Below, piece by piece: positions 43,785 to 52,189 of a DNA stretch of 64,000 bases. The first letter of the stretch is position 1. The number at the start of each line of letters is the position of its first letter. The DNA is from Sulfitobacter pontiacus (GTDB taxonomy: Bacteria > Pseudomonadota > Alphaproteobacteria > Rhodobacterales > Rhodobacteraceae), in contig NZ_CP160851.1 in NCBI RefSeq assembly GCF_040790665.1, positions 1 to 64,000 on the forward strand, given 5' to 3'. The notes below the pieces were generated by a model, which saw nothing but the letters and a program-made list of their open reading frames with translations, had not been told where the DNA came from and searched no databases. The translations under genes were made by a program, and so were the position numbers.

Positions 43785-44900
43785 TTAGAACCCTCTGTGC
43801 TTGGCGACTTGGGCAGCGTGATAGCCGTAGTCCCCGAGCCATTCTGCACCCACACGGGCGCGTTTCATATAAAAACCGATGTCAAAGGCGTCCGTCATGC
43901 CGATCCCGCCATGCATCTGCACTCCTTCGATCACCGCCAGCTTGGCGGTCGATGTCGCACGGGCCTTGGCGAGCGATACGGCCATCGTTGCATTGTCGGG
44001 GTCTTCGTCCAGCTTGCGCCCTGCGTGCAACACGGCAGAGGCGGTGACTTCCGTCTCGCACCACAGATGGGCGGCGCGATGTTGCAAGGCCTGGAAGGTG
44101 CCGATCAACGTGCCGAACTGCTTGCGTTCTTTCAGGTAGCCCACGGTCATGCCAAAGGCGCCCGCAGCAACGCCCGCCATCTCGGCGGCGAGGGCGGCCT
44201 GCCCTGCCTCGATCGCGGGTTTCAGCACGGTCATGGCGTCATCGACCTGACCCAACACATCGTCGCCCGTCGCTTCGACGTTATCAAAATCGATCCGCGC
44301 GGAATCGCGTGCGTCGATCATGTTCTGCGCGTTGCGTGTGATGCCTGCGCGGTCTGCGGGAATGTCGAACAGGGTCAGCCCGTTGTCGGTCTTGGCCAGC
44401 ACCAGCAACCGGTCCGCCAAAGCACCATCGACGACAAAGGTCTTCTTGCCCGTCAGGCGAAAACCATTGCCTTCCGCCGTGGCGGTCATTGCCGTGGCAT
44501 CCGGGTTGAACTTCGATGTTTCATCCACCGCCAAGGCATAGGTCGCGTCGCCGCTGGCAATCTTGGCCAGCGCGGCCTCGGCGCGCGCATCGCTGACGTG
44601 GCGCAGGGCTGTCGCCGCGATCACTGCCGTCGACAGAAAGGGGCTGACGGCCAGCGTCTTGCCCATTTCCTGCGCCAGAATACCCGCAGCGGCATGGCCC
44701 ATATCAACGCCACCGGCACTTTCAGGGACCAGCACACCGGCCCATCCCATCGCGGCCATCTCTTTCCACATCTTCGCGTCATGGGTCTGCCCGGCATCGC
44801 GCAAGTCACGGAACGCTTTGACGGGAGCGGATTTATCAAGAAAACCGCGCGCCGAGTCGGCCAGCATGGTTTCGTCTTCTGTTAATACTAGTTTTACCAT
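43785..44900 (-). CDS. Acyl-CoA dehydrogenase family protein
   Basis: A 371-residue ACAD-fold protein. It has a degenerate substrate region, and it ends with GVQMHGGIGMTDAFDIGFYMKRA, where the usual catalytic Glu position of straight-chain enzymes is not evident. I start at ATG 44900 (MVKLVLTEDE), 4 bases after the neighbouring ACAD stop. Paired adjacent ACAD genes of this type often form alpha2beta2 heteromers, as known for steroid-side-chain enzymes; here that is inference. Confidence 0.9.
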   Translation of the reverse strand: MVKLVLTEDETMLADSARGFLDKSAPVKAFRDLRDAGQTHDAKMWKEMAAMGWAGVLVPESAGGVDMGHAAAGILAQEMGKTLAVSPFLSTAVIAATALRHVSDARAEAALAKIASGDATYALAVDETSKFNPDATAMTATAEGNGFRLTGKKTFVVDGALADRLLVLAKTDNGLTLFDIPADRAGITRNAQNMIDARDSARIDFDNVEATGDDVLGQVDDAMTVLKPAIEAGQAALAAEMAGVAAGAFGMTVGYLKERKQFGTLIGTFQALQHRAAHLWCETEVTASAVLHAGRKLDEDPDNATMAVSLAKARATSTAKLAVIEGVQMHGGIGMTDAFDIGFYMKRARVGAEWLGDYGYHAAQVAKHRGF

Positions 44901-44904
44901 GATC

Positions 44905-46080
44905 TTACCCCGGAAGCCCAAGCACGCGGCGGGAGATAATGCTCAGCATCACCTCGCTCGTGCCGCCTTCGATTGAATTGGCCTTAGTCCGCAGCCAGTC
45001 CGCGGGACGGTTGCCCAAAGGCCCGTCCCATTCCAGCGCGTCGCTGCCGCCAGCGGCCATCAGCAATTCGTGGCGCTGCATGTTCAGCTCTGTGCCCATG
45101 TATTTCAGCATCGCCGAGGCATCCCCCGCGCCAGTGCCGGCCTCGGCCTGATCCTTGTAGCGTTCCAGCGTGAGGCCAATGGCAAGCGCGTCCACCTCGC
45201 AGCGCATCGCATCGGCGCGCAGCACGGTGTCCATCTCTTGCCCCTCGGCCAGAGACTCATTCAGCACCGCCCCAAGCGCACGACCGCCCGATAGGCCCTG
45301 CCCCCCGCCCGAGATCATCTCGCGCTCGTGGGTCAGCAGGTATTTCGCCACGTCCCAACCGCGGTTCTCTTCGCCGACGATCCGGTCCTTGGGCACCTTC
45401 ACATTGGTAAAGAACGTCTCGCAGAAGACCGACGCGCCGGAGATCAGCTTGATCGGGCGGGTCTCGACGCCTGCGTCTTCCATGTCGATCAGTAGAAAGG
45501 AGATACCCTTGTGCTTGGGCGCGTCACGATCCGTACGGATCAGCGCGAAAATCCAGTCGGCTTTATCGGCGTAGGAGGTCCAGATTTTCTGACCGTTTAC
45601 CAGCCAATGATCGCCCTTGTCCTCGCCTTTGGTCTGGACACTGGCCAGATCCGACCCGGCCCCCGGCTCGGAATAGCCCTGACACCAGCGGATTTCACCG
45701 CGGGCGATCGGGGGCAAATAATGCAGTTTCTGTTCATGCGTGCCAAAGTGCAGCAAGGCGGGCCCAAGCATCCAGATGCCAAAGCTTTGCAACGGGTTGC
45801 GCGCCTCGATCCGGTCCATCTCTTCTTTGAAGATCTTTTCCTGCGCGCGGTTCATCCCCGCCCCGCCGTATTCGACGGGCCATGTGGGCACGGTATAGCC
45901 CTTGGACGCGGCGCGCTCCATCCAGACGCGTTGCGCGTCGGATTCGAACTCAAAATTCTTGCCACCCCAGCATATCGATGCTTCACTCGGCTCACCGCCG
46001 CGCATTTCGGCCGGGCAGTTTGCCTCGAGCCAATCGCGCAGCTCCGCGCGGAAACCCTCCAGTTCCTGTTCGGACTGCAT
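44905..46080 (-). CDS. Acyl-CoA dehydrogenase family protein
   Basis: A 391-residue ACAD with GYSEPGAGSDLAS, the FAD-binding GQKIWTSYADKADW and the C-terminal NSIEGGTSEVMLSIISRRVLGLPG. The start is ATG 46080, with GGGGAG 5 bases ahead; the longer frame to 46119 crosses the promoter palindrome. It leads the eight-gene leftward operon. With the next ACAD it likely forms a two-subunit dehydrogenase. Confidence 0.92.
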   Translation of the reverse strand: MQSEQELEGFRAELRDWLEANCPAEMRGGEPSEASICWGGKNFEFESDAQRVWMERAASKGYTVPTWPVEYGGAGMNRAQEKIFKEEMDRIEARNPLQSFGIWMLGPALLHFGTHEQKLHYLPPIARGEIRWCQGYSEPGAGSDLASVQTKGEDKGDHWLVNGQKIWTSYADKADWIFALIRTDRDAPKHKGISFLLIDMEDAGVETRPIKLISGASVFCETFFTNVKVPKDRIVGEENRGWDVAKYLLTHEREMISGGGQGLSGGRALGAVLNESLAEGQEMDTVLRADAMRCEVDALAIGLTLERYKDQAEAGTGAGDASAMLKYMGTELNMQRHELLMAAGGSDALEWDGPLGNRPADWLRTKANSIEGGTSEVMLSIISRRVLGLPG

Positions 46081-46124
46081 CTTTTCTCCCCCCTCGTTTT
46101 GCGAACTCCAATTCCGCACTGCAA

Positions 46125-46146
46125 AATTGCATTTCGAAATTCGATT
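46125..46146. promoter_or_regulatory. Palindrome in the divergent acyl-CoA promoter region
   Basis: The core ATTTCGAAAT (46131-46140) is perfectly palindromic and the 22-base site matches its own complement at 18 positions, with AAT and ATT at its ends. It lies between the ACAD operon (start 46080) and the oxidoreductase operon (start 46205). A TTGACA box (46145-46150) overlaps its right edge. It may bind a regulator of both directions, possibly the IclR protein at 38303; that is inference. Confidence 0.5.
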
Positions 46147-46204
46147 GACAAGACAGTTTCTGAACGCGCCTATTGCTTTGCAAATCTAGAGGAGGAATGA
46201 CCCG

Positions 46205-47203
46205 ATGAAAGCCATGCTTAGCACTGCCCCCGGCGGCCCCGAAACGCTGGAACTGACAGAGATGCCACAGCCTGAACCGAAGAAAGGTCAGGTGCGTATT
46301 CGCATCCGCGCAGCGGGGCTGAACTTCCCTGACACCTTGATTATCAAGGATCTTTACCAGATGAAGCCGCCCCGTCCCTTCGCGCCGGGTGGCGAGGTTT
46401 CAGGCGATGTGGACGCCGTGGGAGAGGGCGTTTCCAACGTTGCTGTGGGCGACCGGGTGCTGGCGATGACCGGCTTTGGCGGCTTTGCGACAGACATCAT
46501 TGTGGACGCGGAACGGGTGCTGAAGATCCCCGATGCGATGCCATATGACGAAGCGTCATGTCTGGTGCTGACCTATGGCACCTCCCATCACGCGCTGAAA
46601 AACCGCGCCGAAATCCAGCCCGGCGAATCCTTGCTGATCATGGGCGCTGCGGGCGGCGTTGGCGTGGCCGCGATCGAACTGGCGAAAGCCGCCGGTGCCC
46701 GTGTGATCGCTGCCGTATCGTCGGAAGACAAGGCGCAGTTCTGCCGTGATCTGGGCGCGGACGAGACGATCATCTACAGCCGCGACATGGATGACCGTGC
46801 GACGCAGAAAGCCTTCTCGGACGAGATCAAGAAGCTGTCGGGCGGTGAGGGTGTCGATGTGGTTTATGACGCCGTGGGCGGCGCCTATGCCGAACCCGCC
46901 GTACGCGCCCTGGCGTGGAAAGGCCGCTATCTGGTCGTGGGCTTCCCTGCCGGTATCCCCAAGATCCCGTTGAACCTGACGCTGCTTAAGGGCTCCCAGA
47001 TCATGGGTGTTTTCTGGGGCGCGCATACGGCCCGTGAACCCAAGGTACATGCCGAAAACATGGCCGATCTGTTCCGTATGTATGCGGGTGGCCAGATCAA
47101 GCCGCGCATCTCTGCCCGCTATCCACTGGAAAAAGCCGCCGACGCTCTCAACCTGATGCAGGACCGTAAGGTGCAGGGCAAAGTGGTGTTGGATGTTCAA
47201 TAA
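46205..47203 (+). CDS. NADPH:quinone oxidoreductase-like MDR protein
   Basis: A 332-residue zinc-free medium-chain reductase. It shows the NADPH-binding MGAAGGVGVAAIELAKAAGARVIA and a PGGEVSGDVDAVGEGVSNVAVGDRV block. GAGGAGG precedes the ATG. In this operon it may reduce an enoyl-CoA or an enone intermediate; the quinone reductase name is generic. Confidence 0.9.
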   Translation: MKAMLSTAPGGPETLELTEMPQPEPKKGQVRIRIRAAGLNFPDTLIIKDLYQMKPPRPFAPGGEVSGDVDAVGEGVSNVAVGDRVLAMTGFGGFATDIIVDAERVLKIPDAMPYDEASCLVLTYGTSHHALKNRAEIQPGESLLIMGAAGGVGVAAIELAKAAGARVIAAVSSEDKAQFCRDLGADETIIYSRDMDDRATQKAFSDEIKKLSGGEGVDVVYDAVGGAYAEPAVRALAWKGRYLVVGFPAGIPKIPLNLTLLKGSQIMGVFWGAHTAREPKVHAENMADLFRMYAGGQIKPRISARYPLEKAADALNLMQDRKVQGKVVLDVQ

Positions 47204-47221
47204 GCAGATAGGACGTTCAAA

Positions 47222-48226
47222 ATGACCAACACACAGATTGTCATCGCAGAGCTGCCCAGCGATTCGCTGACGCCTGCGCATTTCAAACAGACCACCGCGG
47301 ATATGCCCGTGGCGGGCGACGGTCAGGTGCTGCTCAAGGTGATCCTGATGTCCATCGACGCGGCCAACCGGTCATGGATGAAAGGCGCGACCTATCGCGC
47401 GGCGGTCAACGCCGGTGATGCCATGCCGACCTACGCCATCTGCGAGGTCGTCGAAAGCAACAGCGACCGTCTGGCCGTTGGCGATATCGTCGCGTCTGAA
47501 GCAACGTGGTCGAACTTCGTCGTCGCCGACGCGCGCAAGTGCGAGAAGCTGCCAAAGGTGCCGCAGCTGTCGAACCTGATGTCCGTTTACGGCATCGCGG
47601 GCAAAACCGCCTATCACGGGCTGATCTCTGTCGGTCAACCGGTTGCGGGTGAAACCGTGTTGGTGTCGGCAGCCGCAGGGTCGGTCGGCGGTTATGTCGG
47701 CCAGATCGCCAAGGCGCTTGGCTGTCGGGTCGTGGGCATCGCGGGCGGAGCGGAGAAATGCACATGGGTGACGGAGGAATTGGGCTTTGACGCCTGCATC
47801 GACTACCGCGCCCCCGGCATGTCCAAAGCCCTGCGTGCTGCCTGCCCCGACGGGGTGGATGTCTATTTCGACAACGTCGGCGGCACCGTGCTCGAGGCCG
47901 CGTTGTTCGCGATGAACGAAAAGGGCCGCATAGTCTGCTGTGGTGCTGTCAGCCAATATGACACCGAAACCCCCACCGGTCCGCGCAACCTGCCCGGTCT
48001 GGTCGTGGTCAAACGTCTGCGGATGGAAGGCTTTATCGTGATGGACTGGACCCAGAATGACGCCAAGGCGCTGCGCGCGTTACGGACCTGGGTCGAGGCG
48101 GGGCAGATCAAGGTGACCGAGGACATCGTCGACGGATTGGAAAACGCGCCACAGGCGCTGATCGGCCTGCTGGCCGGTGAGAACAAGGGCAAGCGCATGG
48201 TGCGTGTTGCCGCGGACCCATCCTGA
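47222..48226 (+). CDS. NADP-dependent oxidoreductase (leukotriene B4 dehydrogenase/PTGR-like)
   Basis: A 334-residue MDR enzyme of the prostaglandin-reductase/CurA type. SAAAGSVGGYVGQIAKALGCRVVGIAGG binds NADPH, then DVYFDNVGGTVLEAAL and YDTETPTGPRNL follow, as is typical. It reduces the double bond of alpha,beta-unsaturated carbonyls. It lies 18 bases after the preceding gene. Confidence 0.92.
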   Translation: MTNTQIVIAELPSDSLTPAHFKQTTADMPVAGDGQVLLKVILMSIDAANRSWMKGATYRAAVNAGDAMPTYAICEVVESNSDRLAVGDIVASEATWSNFVVADARKCEKLPKVPQLSNLMSVYGIAGKTAYHGLISVGQPVAGETVLVSAAAGSVGGYVGQIAKALGCRVVGIAGGAEKCTWVTEELGFDACIDYRAPGMSKALRAACPDGVDVYFDNVGGTVLEAALFAMNEKGRIVCCGAVSQYDTETPTGPRNLPGLVVVKRLRMEGFIVMDWTQNDAKALRALRTWVEAGQIKVTEDIVDGLENAPQALIGLLAGENKGKRMVRVAADPS

Positions 48227-48237
48227 AGGAGTATCCC

Positions 48238-48708
48238 ATGTCTGCATTGAAAGAGGCACTTGCCCATAGTGAAACGCTGATCGGGACCGAGGTCGGGGTC
48301 TCTGACTGGATCACGGTGGATCAAGAGATGATCGACCAATTTGCCAAAACCACCCACGACATGCAGTGGATTCACATCGACCCTGAACGCGCCGCTGCGG
48401 AAACGCCCTTTGGCGGGACGATTGCGCATGGGTTCCTGACCTTGTCGCTGGCGAGTCGCTTTGCCTATGATTGCTTTAACATGATGCCCGGACAGGTGAT
48501 GGGCATCAACTATGGCATGAACAAGCTGCGGTTCCTGACTCCGGTCAAGGCGGGGTCGCGGCTGCGCGGGCGGTTCACGCTGCAAAAGGTTACGGCGCGC
48601 AACGCCACCGATATGCTGCGCGAGAACCTGCTAACGATCGAGATCGAAGGCGTCGAGACACCCGCGATGGTCGCCGAATGGTTGGGGCTGGCGGTTTTCA
48701 AAGACTAA
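48238..48708 (+). CDS. MaoC-family dehydratase
   Basis: A 156-residue hotdog-fold (R)-specific enoyl-CoA hydratase type. The hydratase motif runs through FAKTTHDMQWIHIDPERA...PFGGTIAHGFLTLSL, with the catalytic Asp and His. GAAGGAG precedes its ATG. It is the last gene of the operon and stands before a strong terminator. It pairs in function with the (3R)-type SDR at 42024. Confidence 0.92.
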   Translation: MSALKEALAHSETLIGTEVGVSDWITVDQEMIDQFAKTTHDMQWIHIDPERAAAETPFGGTIAHGFLTLSLASRFAYDCFNMMPGQVMGINYGMNKLRFLTPVKAGSRLRGRFTLQKVTARNATDMLRENLLTIEIEGVETPAMVAEWLGLAVFKD

Positions 48709-48730
48709 CCCCCCACACCAGCGCAAAGAC

Positions 48731-48760
48731 AAAGGGCCGCGCATCCCTGCGCGGCCCTTT
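48731..48760. terminator. Bidirectional intrinsic terminator
   Basis: AAAGGGCCGCGCA (48731-48743) and TGCGCGGCCCTTT (48748-48760) pair perfectly over 13 bases with a TCCC loop. It lies between the convergent MaoC and cytochrome genes; the AAA/TTT ends suit use from both sides. Confidence 0.85.
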
Positions 48761-48778
48761 GCTATTTCGTCACCTCGG

Positions 48779-49384
48779 TTATCCCGCGGGACAGGCGGCA
48801 CCCGTCTCGATCCAGGCCTTGGTCAGCTCGCCAAAAATCTCCTGACTGCCGGGTGCGGGCTCGCGCCCCTCGCCCGGATGCCACCCCCAGCCGACCAGAC
48901 CGTCTTCGGCGTTATGCTCGTGCAGCTCTTCCAGCGTCTTACCGCCATTGCGTTCCTCGTCCTTGATCTGGGCACAGATTTCGGCGGCGGATTTGCCGAT
49001 CCACCCCATCTCAATCGGGGCCAGCTGCCAAGGGGTATGCCCCGGAATCGACCCGCCCCCCGCGGCAAAGGTAAAGTTCTGTTCGCCATGACAGGTGTTG
49101 CAGCGCATGCCGGGCGCGCCAAAGTCCGCCTCTCCGCGTACCACGGGGGGTTCGTGCATCTGCATGTCCATCCCTTGGCGTGGGGAGTTATCGACGGGGT
49201 GGCAATTCAGGCAGCGTGGATGCCCGATCACCACCATCATTTCCTCGAAAAGCGCGGTGGAGCGTTCTGCTTCCCCCTCGATCGCGTCAAATTCGTCAAC
49301 CGTGCGCAGACCGTTGACGGTTTCTGCCATGACAGGGCCCGCCATCAGCGCAGTGATGGCCATGATGTTCAGCGTATTTTTCAT
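48779..49384 (-). CDS. Dihaem c-type cytochrome
   Basis: A 201-residue periplasmic protein. A signal peptide covers residues 1-20 (ending GPVMA). Two haem-binding CxxCH motifs are present: CLNCH and CNTCH. It follows the molybdenum-hydroxylase genes on the same strand with 3 bases between, and so is probably the electron acceptor that links that enzyme to the respiratory chain. Confidence 0.88.
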   Translation of the reverse strand: MKNTLNIMAITALMAGPVMAETVNGLRTVDEFDAIEGEAERSTALFEEMMVVIGHPRCLNCHPVDNSPRQGMDMQMHEPPVVRGEADFGAPGMRCNTCHGEQNFTFAAGGGSIPGHTPWQLAPIEMGWIGKSAAEICAQIKDEERNGGKTLEELHEHNAEDGLVGWGWHPGEGREPAPGSQEIFGELTKAWIETGAACPAG

Positions 49385-49387
49385 GAC

Positions 49388-51565
49388 TTACACTCCTACA
49401 GATTTGGTAAAGGGCAGTTTGGTAACAGCTTGCCCCGTCAGGGCACGCCACGCGTTTGCAACTGCCGGACCGACGGGTGGCAGGCCCGGTTCGCCGATAC
49501 CGGTGGGGTCGTTATCGCTTTGCACGATAGCGACCTCTACCTGGGGCATCTCGTTGATGCGCAGCATGCGGTAGGTGTCAAAGTTGCGTTCCATGATGGT
49601 ACCGCCTTCGCCAAGGGTGACCTCGTCGAACAGCACCGATCCCAGACCATAGCCCGCCCCGCCTTCGATCTGGGCGCGGATGACATTGGGGTTCACGGCG
49701 ACGCCACAGTCAACGGCGCACCAGATTTTGTGCACCTTGGGAAAGCCGCCCTGATCCGAGACTTCGACGATCTGGGCCACATAGGTGTTAAAGCTTTCGT
49801 GCACAGCAACGCCGTAGGCACGATCCCCCTTCACCTTGGTGCCGTCCCAACCCGCCAGCGCGGCCACTTTCTCCAACACGCCACGGTCGCGACCGGCGTC
49901 GCCTTTCATCAGATCCAGACGCCCCTGAACGGGGTCTTTGCCCCCTGCTTCAAGCAGTTGATCCAGAAACACCTCGGTCGCGTAACCCGTATGCGAATGG
50001 CCAACCGACCGCCACCAGAGCACGGAGACGGGGCTGTCCTGCCGGACCCAATCCACCTTCAGCGCGGGCAGGTCGTAGGGCATCTTGGTGGCCCCCTCGT
50101 AGGACGTGGGGTCCATGCCGTCTTTCATCATGCCTTCCATCGGACCACCGGCCATGATGGATTGGTTCACCACCACGTCATGCCACCCGACGATATTGCC
50201 GTCCTCGTCCAGACCGCCCTTCATCTTATGCACGGTCAGCGGGCGGTAATAGCCGCCGATCATGTCGTCCTCGCGCGTCCAAAGCAGTTTCCACGACCCG
50301 TTGCCACCCGCGGCTTTCGCGATCTCGGCGACTTCGGCGGCGACATGGGCCGTGGGCTGCGCGCGGCGGCCAAAGCTGCCTCCCGCGAACATCACGTTGA
50401 TCTGCACATCCGATGGATCGACCCCCAAGGTGGCGGCCAGCGTTGGCTTGTCGAGCGACGGGAATTGCGAGCCCATCCAAAGCTCCGCCTTGCCGTCCGT
50501 GACCTCGAGCACGGCGTCCAGCGGTTCAAGCGCGGCATGGGCAAGATAGGGAAAGTGGAACTCCGCCTCGATCACCTGCGCGGCCCCGTCGATCCCCGCC
50601 ATGGCATCGCCAACCTCTTCCGCGGCACGACCGCCTTCGGCAGCGGCACGCGAGAAATCCGCATAGATCTGCGCGCTCGACCGGGTTTCGGCTTTGCTGT
50701 CATCCCATGTCACCTGCAATGCTTCGCGCCCTTTAAGCGCGGCACCGGTGGTCTTGGCATAGACCGCGACCCCTTGCGGGATTTCACGTACCGCGATGAC
50801 ACCCGGCACCTTCAGCGCGTCGGTATCGTCAAAGCTGGCGACAACGGCGCCCATCTTATGGGGGTGCGCCACGACGACCGTTTCCATCCCCTCGCGGTAG
50901 ACATCCATCGTGTATTCGGCCTGACCGGTTGTCTTGGCATGGGTGTCCAGCTTGGGCACATCGGTGCCGATCAGGATAAAATCCTTGGCCTCTTTCAGCT
51001 TGGGTTCGGCGGGGGCGGTCATGGTTGCGGCTTTTTCAGCGAAGGCGCCAAAGCCTGCCTCGGTCCCGTTGGGGTGGGATATCCGCCCTTTCGAGATCGT
51101 GATCTCGGACGCGGGCACGCCCCATTCGGCGGCGGCGGCATCAACCAGCATCGCGCGGGCGGCGGCACCGGCCTTGCGCATCTGCATATAGCTGTTCGCC
51201 ATCGCGGTGGACCCGCCTGTGCCCTGCAACCCGAACAGCGTGTTGGCATAAAGTTCGTCATTGGCAGGCGCACTTTCGGCACGCATCTGCGACCAGTCGG
51301 CATCCAGTTCCTCGGCCACGAGGGTCGCAAGGCCGGTGTTCGGCCCTTGCCCGAATTCGATATGTTTGATCAGCACCGTCACCGTGTCATCGGGGGCGAC
51401 ACGAACAAAGGCGTTCGGCGCGAATGTGGCCGGATCGGCCGCCGGGTCAAAGGCGGTCGCGGCACCGGACTGGGCGCGCGATTTTTCGGGTAGAACAACG
51501 CCGATCACCAGTCCGGCAGAAGCGGTAGACAGAAAACCGCGGCGAGAAAGATTAAGATTGGTCAT
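49388..51565 (-). CDS. iorB: Molybdopterin subunit, isoquinoline 1-oxidoreductase beta type
   Basis: A 725-residue xanthine-dehydrogenase-family protein. It opens with a Tat signal ([19 protein letters not shown]), so it works in the periplasm. The molybdopterin region has [21 protein letters not shown] [19 protein letters not shown] and [17 protein letters not shown] with the catalytic Glu. GGAGGGG precedes the ATG. Substrate unknown; relatives oxidise N-heterocycles or aldehydes. It pairs with the [2Fe-2S] subunit encoded just before it. Confidence 0.9.
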   Translation of the reverse strand: MTNLNLSRRGFLSTASAGLVIGVVLPEKSRAQSGAATAFDPAADPATFAPNAFVRVAPDDTVTVLIKHIEFGQGPNTGLATLVAEELDADWSQMRAESAPANDELYANTLFGLQGTGGSTAMANSYMQMRKAGAAARAMLVDAAAAEWGVPASEITISKGRISHPNGTEAGFGAFAEKAATMTAPAEPKLKEAKDFILIGTDVPKLDTHAKTTGQAEYTMDVYREGMETVVVAHPHKMGAVVASFDDTDALKVPGVIAVREIPQGVAVYAKTTGAALKGREALQVTWDDSKAETRSSAQIYADFSRAAAEGGRAAEEVGDAMAGIDGAAQVIEAEFHFPYLAHAALEPLDAVLEVTDGKAELWMGSQFPSLDKPTLAATLGVDPSDVQINVMFAGGSFGRRAQPTAHVAAEVAEIAKAAGGNGSWKLLWTREDDMIGGYYRPLTVHKMKGGLDEDGNIVGWHDVVVNQSIMAGGPMEGMMKDGMDPTSYEGATKMPYDLPALKVDWVRQDSPVSVLWWRSVGHSHTGYATEVFLDQLLEAGGKDPVQGRLDLMKGDAGRDRGVLEKVAALAGWDGTKVKGDRAYGVAVHESFNTYVAQIVEVSDQGGFPKVHKIWCAVDCGVAVNPNVIRAQIEGGAGYGLGSVLFDEVTLGEGGTIMERNFDTYRMLRINEMPQVEVAIVQSDNDPTGIGEPGLPPVGPAVANAWRALTGQAVTKLPFTKSVGV

Positions 51566-51568
51566 GGC

Positions 51569-52027
51569 TTACCCCTCCAGCTCTTTGGCGGCGTTCTTGA
51601 TCGCCTCGCGGATACGGACATAGGTGGCGCAGCGGCAGATGTTGCCGGCCATGGCATTGTCGATATCCTCGTCCGTGGGGTTCGGGATCTCGCGCAGCAG
51701 GGCCGTGGCGCTCATCACCTGACCGGATTGGCACCAGCCGCATTGAGGCACGTCGATCGCCTCCCATGCCGCTTGAACCGCTTTGGCCTCTGGCCCGTCG
51801 ACACCTTCGATCGTGGTCACATAGGAGCCTTCAACCATAGAAAGCGGGGTGACGCAGCTGCGGCGGGTCATGCCGTTCAGCTCGACCGTGCAGGCGCCGC
51901 ATTGCGCGATACCGCAGCCGAATTTCGTGCCGGTCAACCGCAGGTCGTCACGCAGCACCCACAAGAGGGGCGTGTCATCGGGCGCGTCGACGCTCACCTC
52001 TTTGCCGTTCAGGGTAAAGTTTATCAT
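51569..52027 (-). CDS. iorA: [2Fe-2S] subunit, isoquinoline 1-oxidoreductase alpha type
   Basis: A 152-residue protein with both [2Fe-2S] sites: CGIAQCGACTVELNG and CGWCQSGQVM...NICRCATYVRIREAI. I start at ATG 52027, where AGGAGG lies 7 bases upstream. It has no signal of its own and probably travels out bound to the Tat-exported large subunit. There is no FAD subunit gene, in keeping with a cytochrome acceptor. Confidence 0.92.
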   Translation of the reverse strand: MINFTLNGKEVSVDAPDDTPLLWVLRDDLRLTGTKFGCGIAQCGACTVELNGMTRRSCVTPLSMVEGSYVTTIEGVDGPEAKAVQAAWEAIDVPQCGWCQSGQVMSATALLREIPNPTDEDIDNAMAGNICRCATYVRIREAIKNAAKELEG

Positions 52028-52134
52028 GCTGGCTCCTCCTATTGGATGTTGGCTGCTGGCGTGGAATGTTGGGGCTTCCCTCGCAGAGGGAACTAGCCCG
52101 CAACAGCAGCGCGTCAATGTGCCACAATACAAAA

Positions 52135-52163
52135 GACGGAGGCAACGCGCCGTTGCCTCCGTC
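52135..52163 (-). terminator. Intrinsic terminator of the efflux operon
   Basis: GACGGAGGCAACG (52135-52147) and CGTTGCCTCCGTC (52151-52163) pair perfectly with a 3-base loop; on the minus strand TTTT follows. It stands 27 bases past the RND pump stop. Confidence 0.85.
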
Positions 52164-52189
52164 CTGACTTCATCAAAGCAAGGTGGTGC

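Noticed and set aside
48878..51493. 871-codon open frame on the plus strand
   Set aside because: Antisense shadow of the isoquinoline-oxidoreductase-type and cytochrome genes; no recognisable motif.
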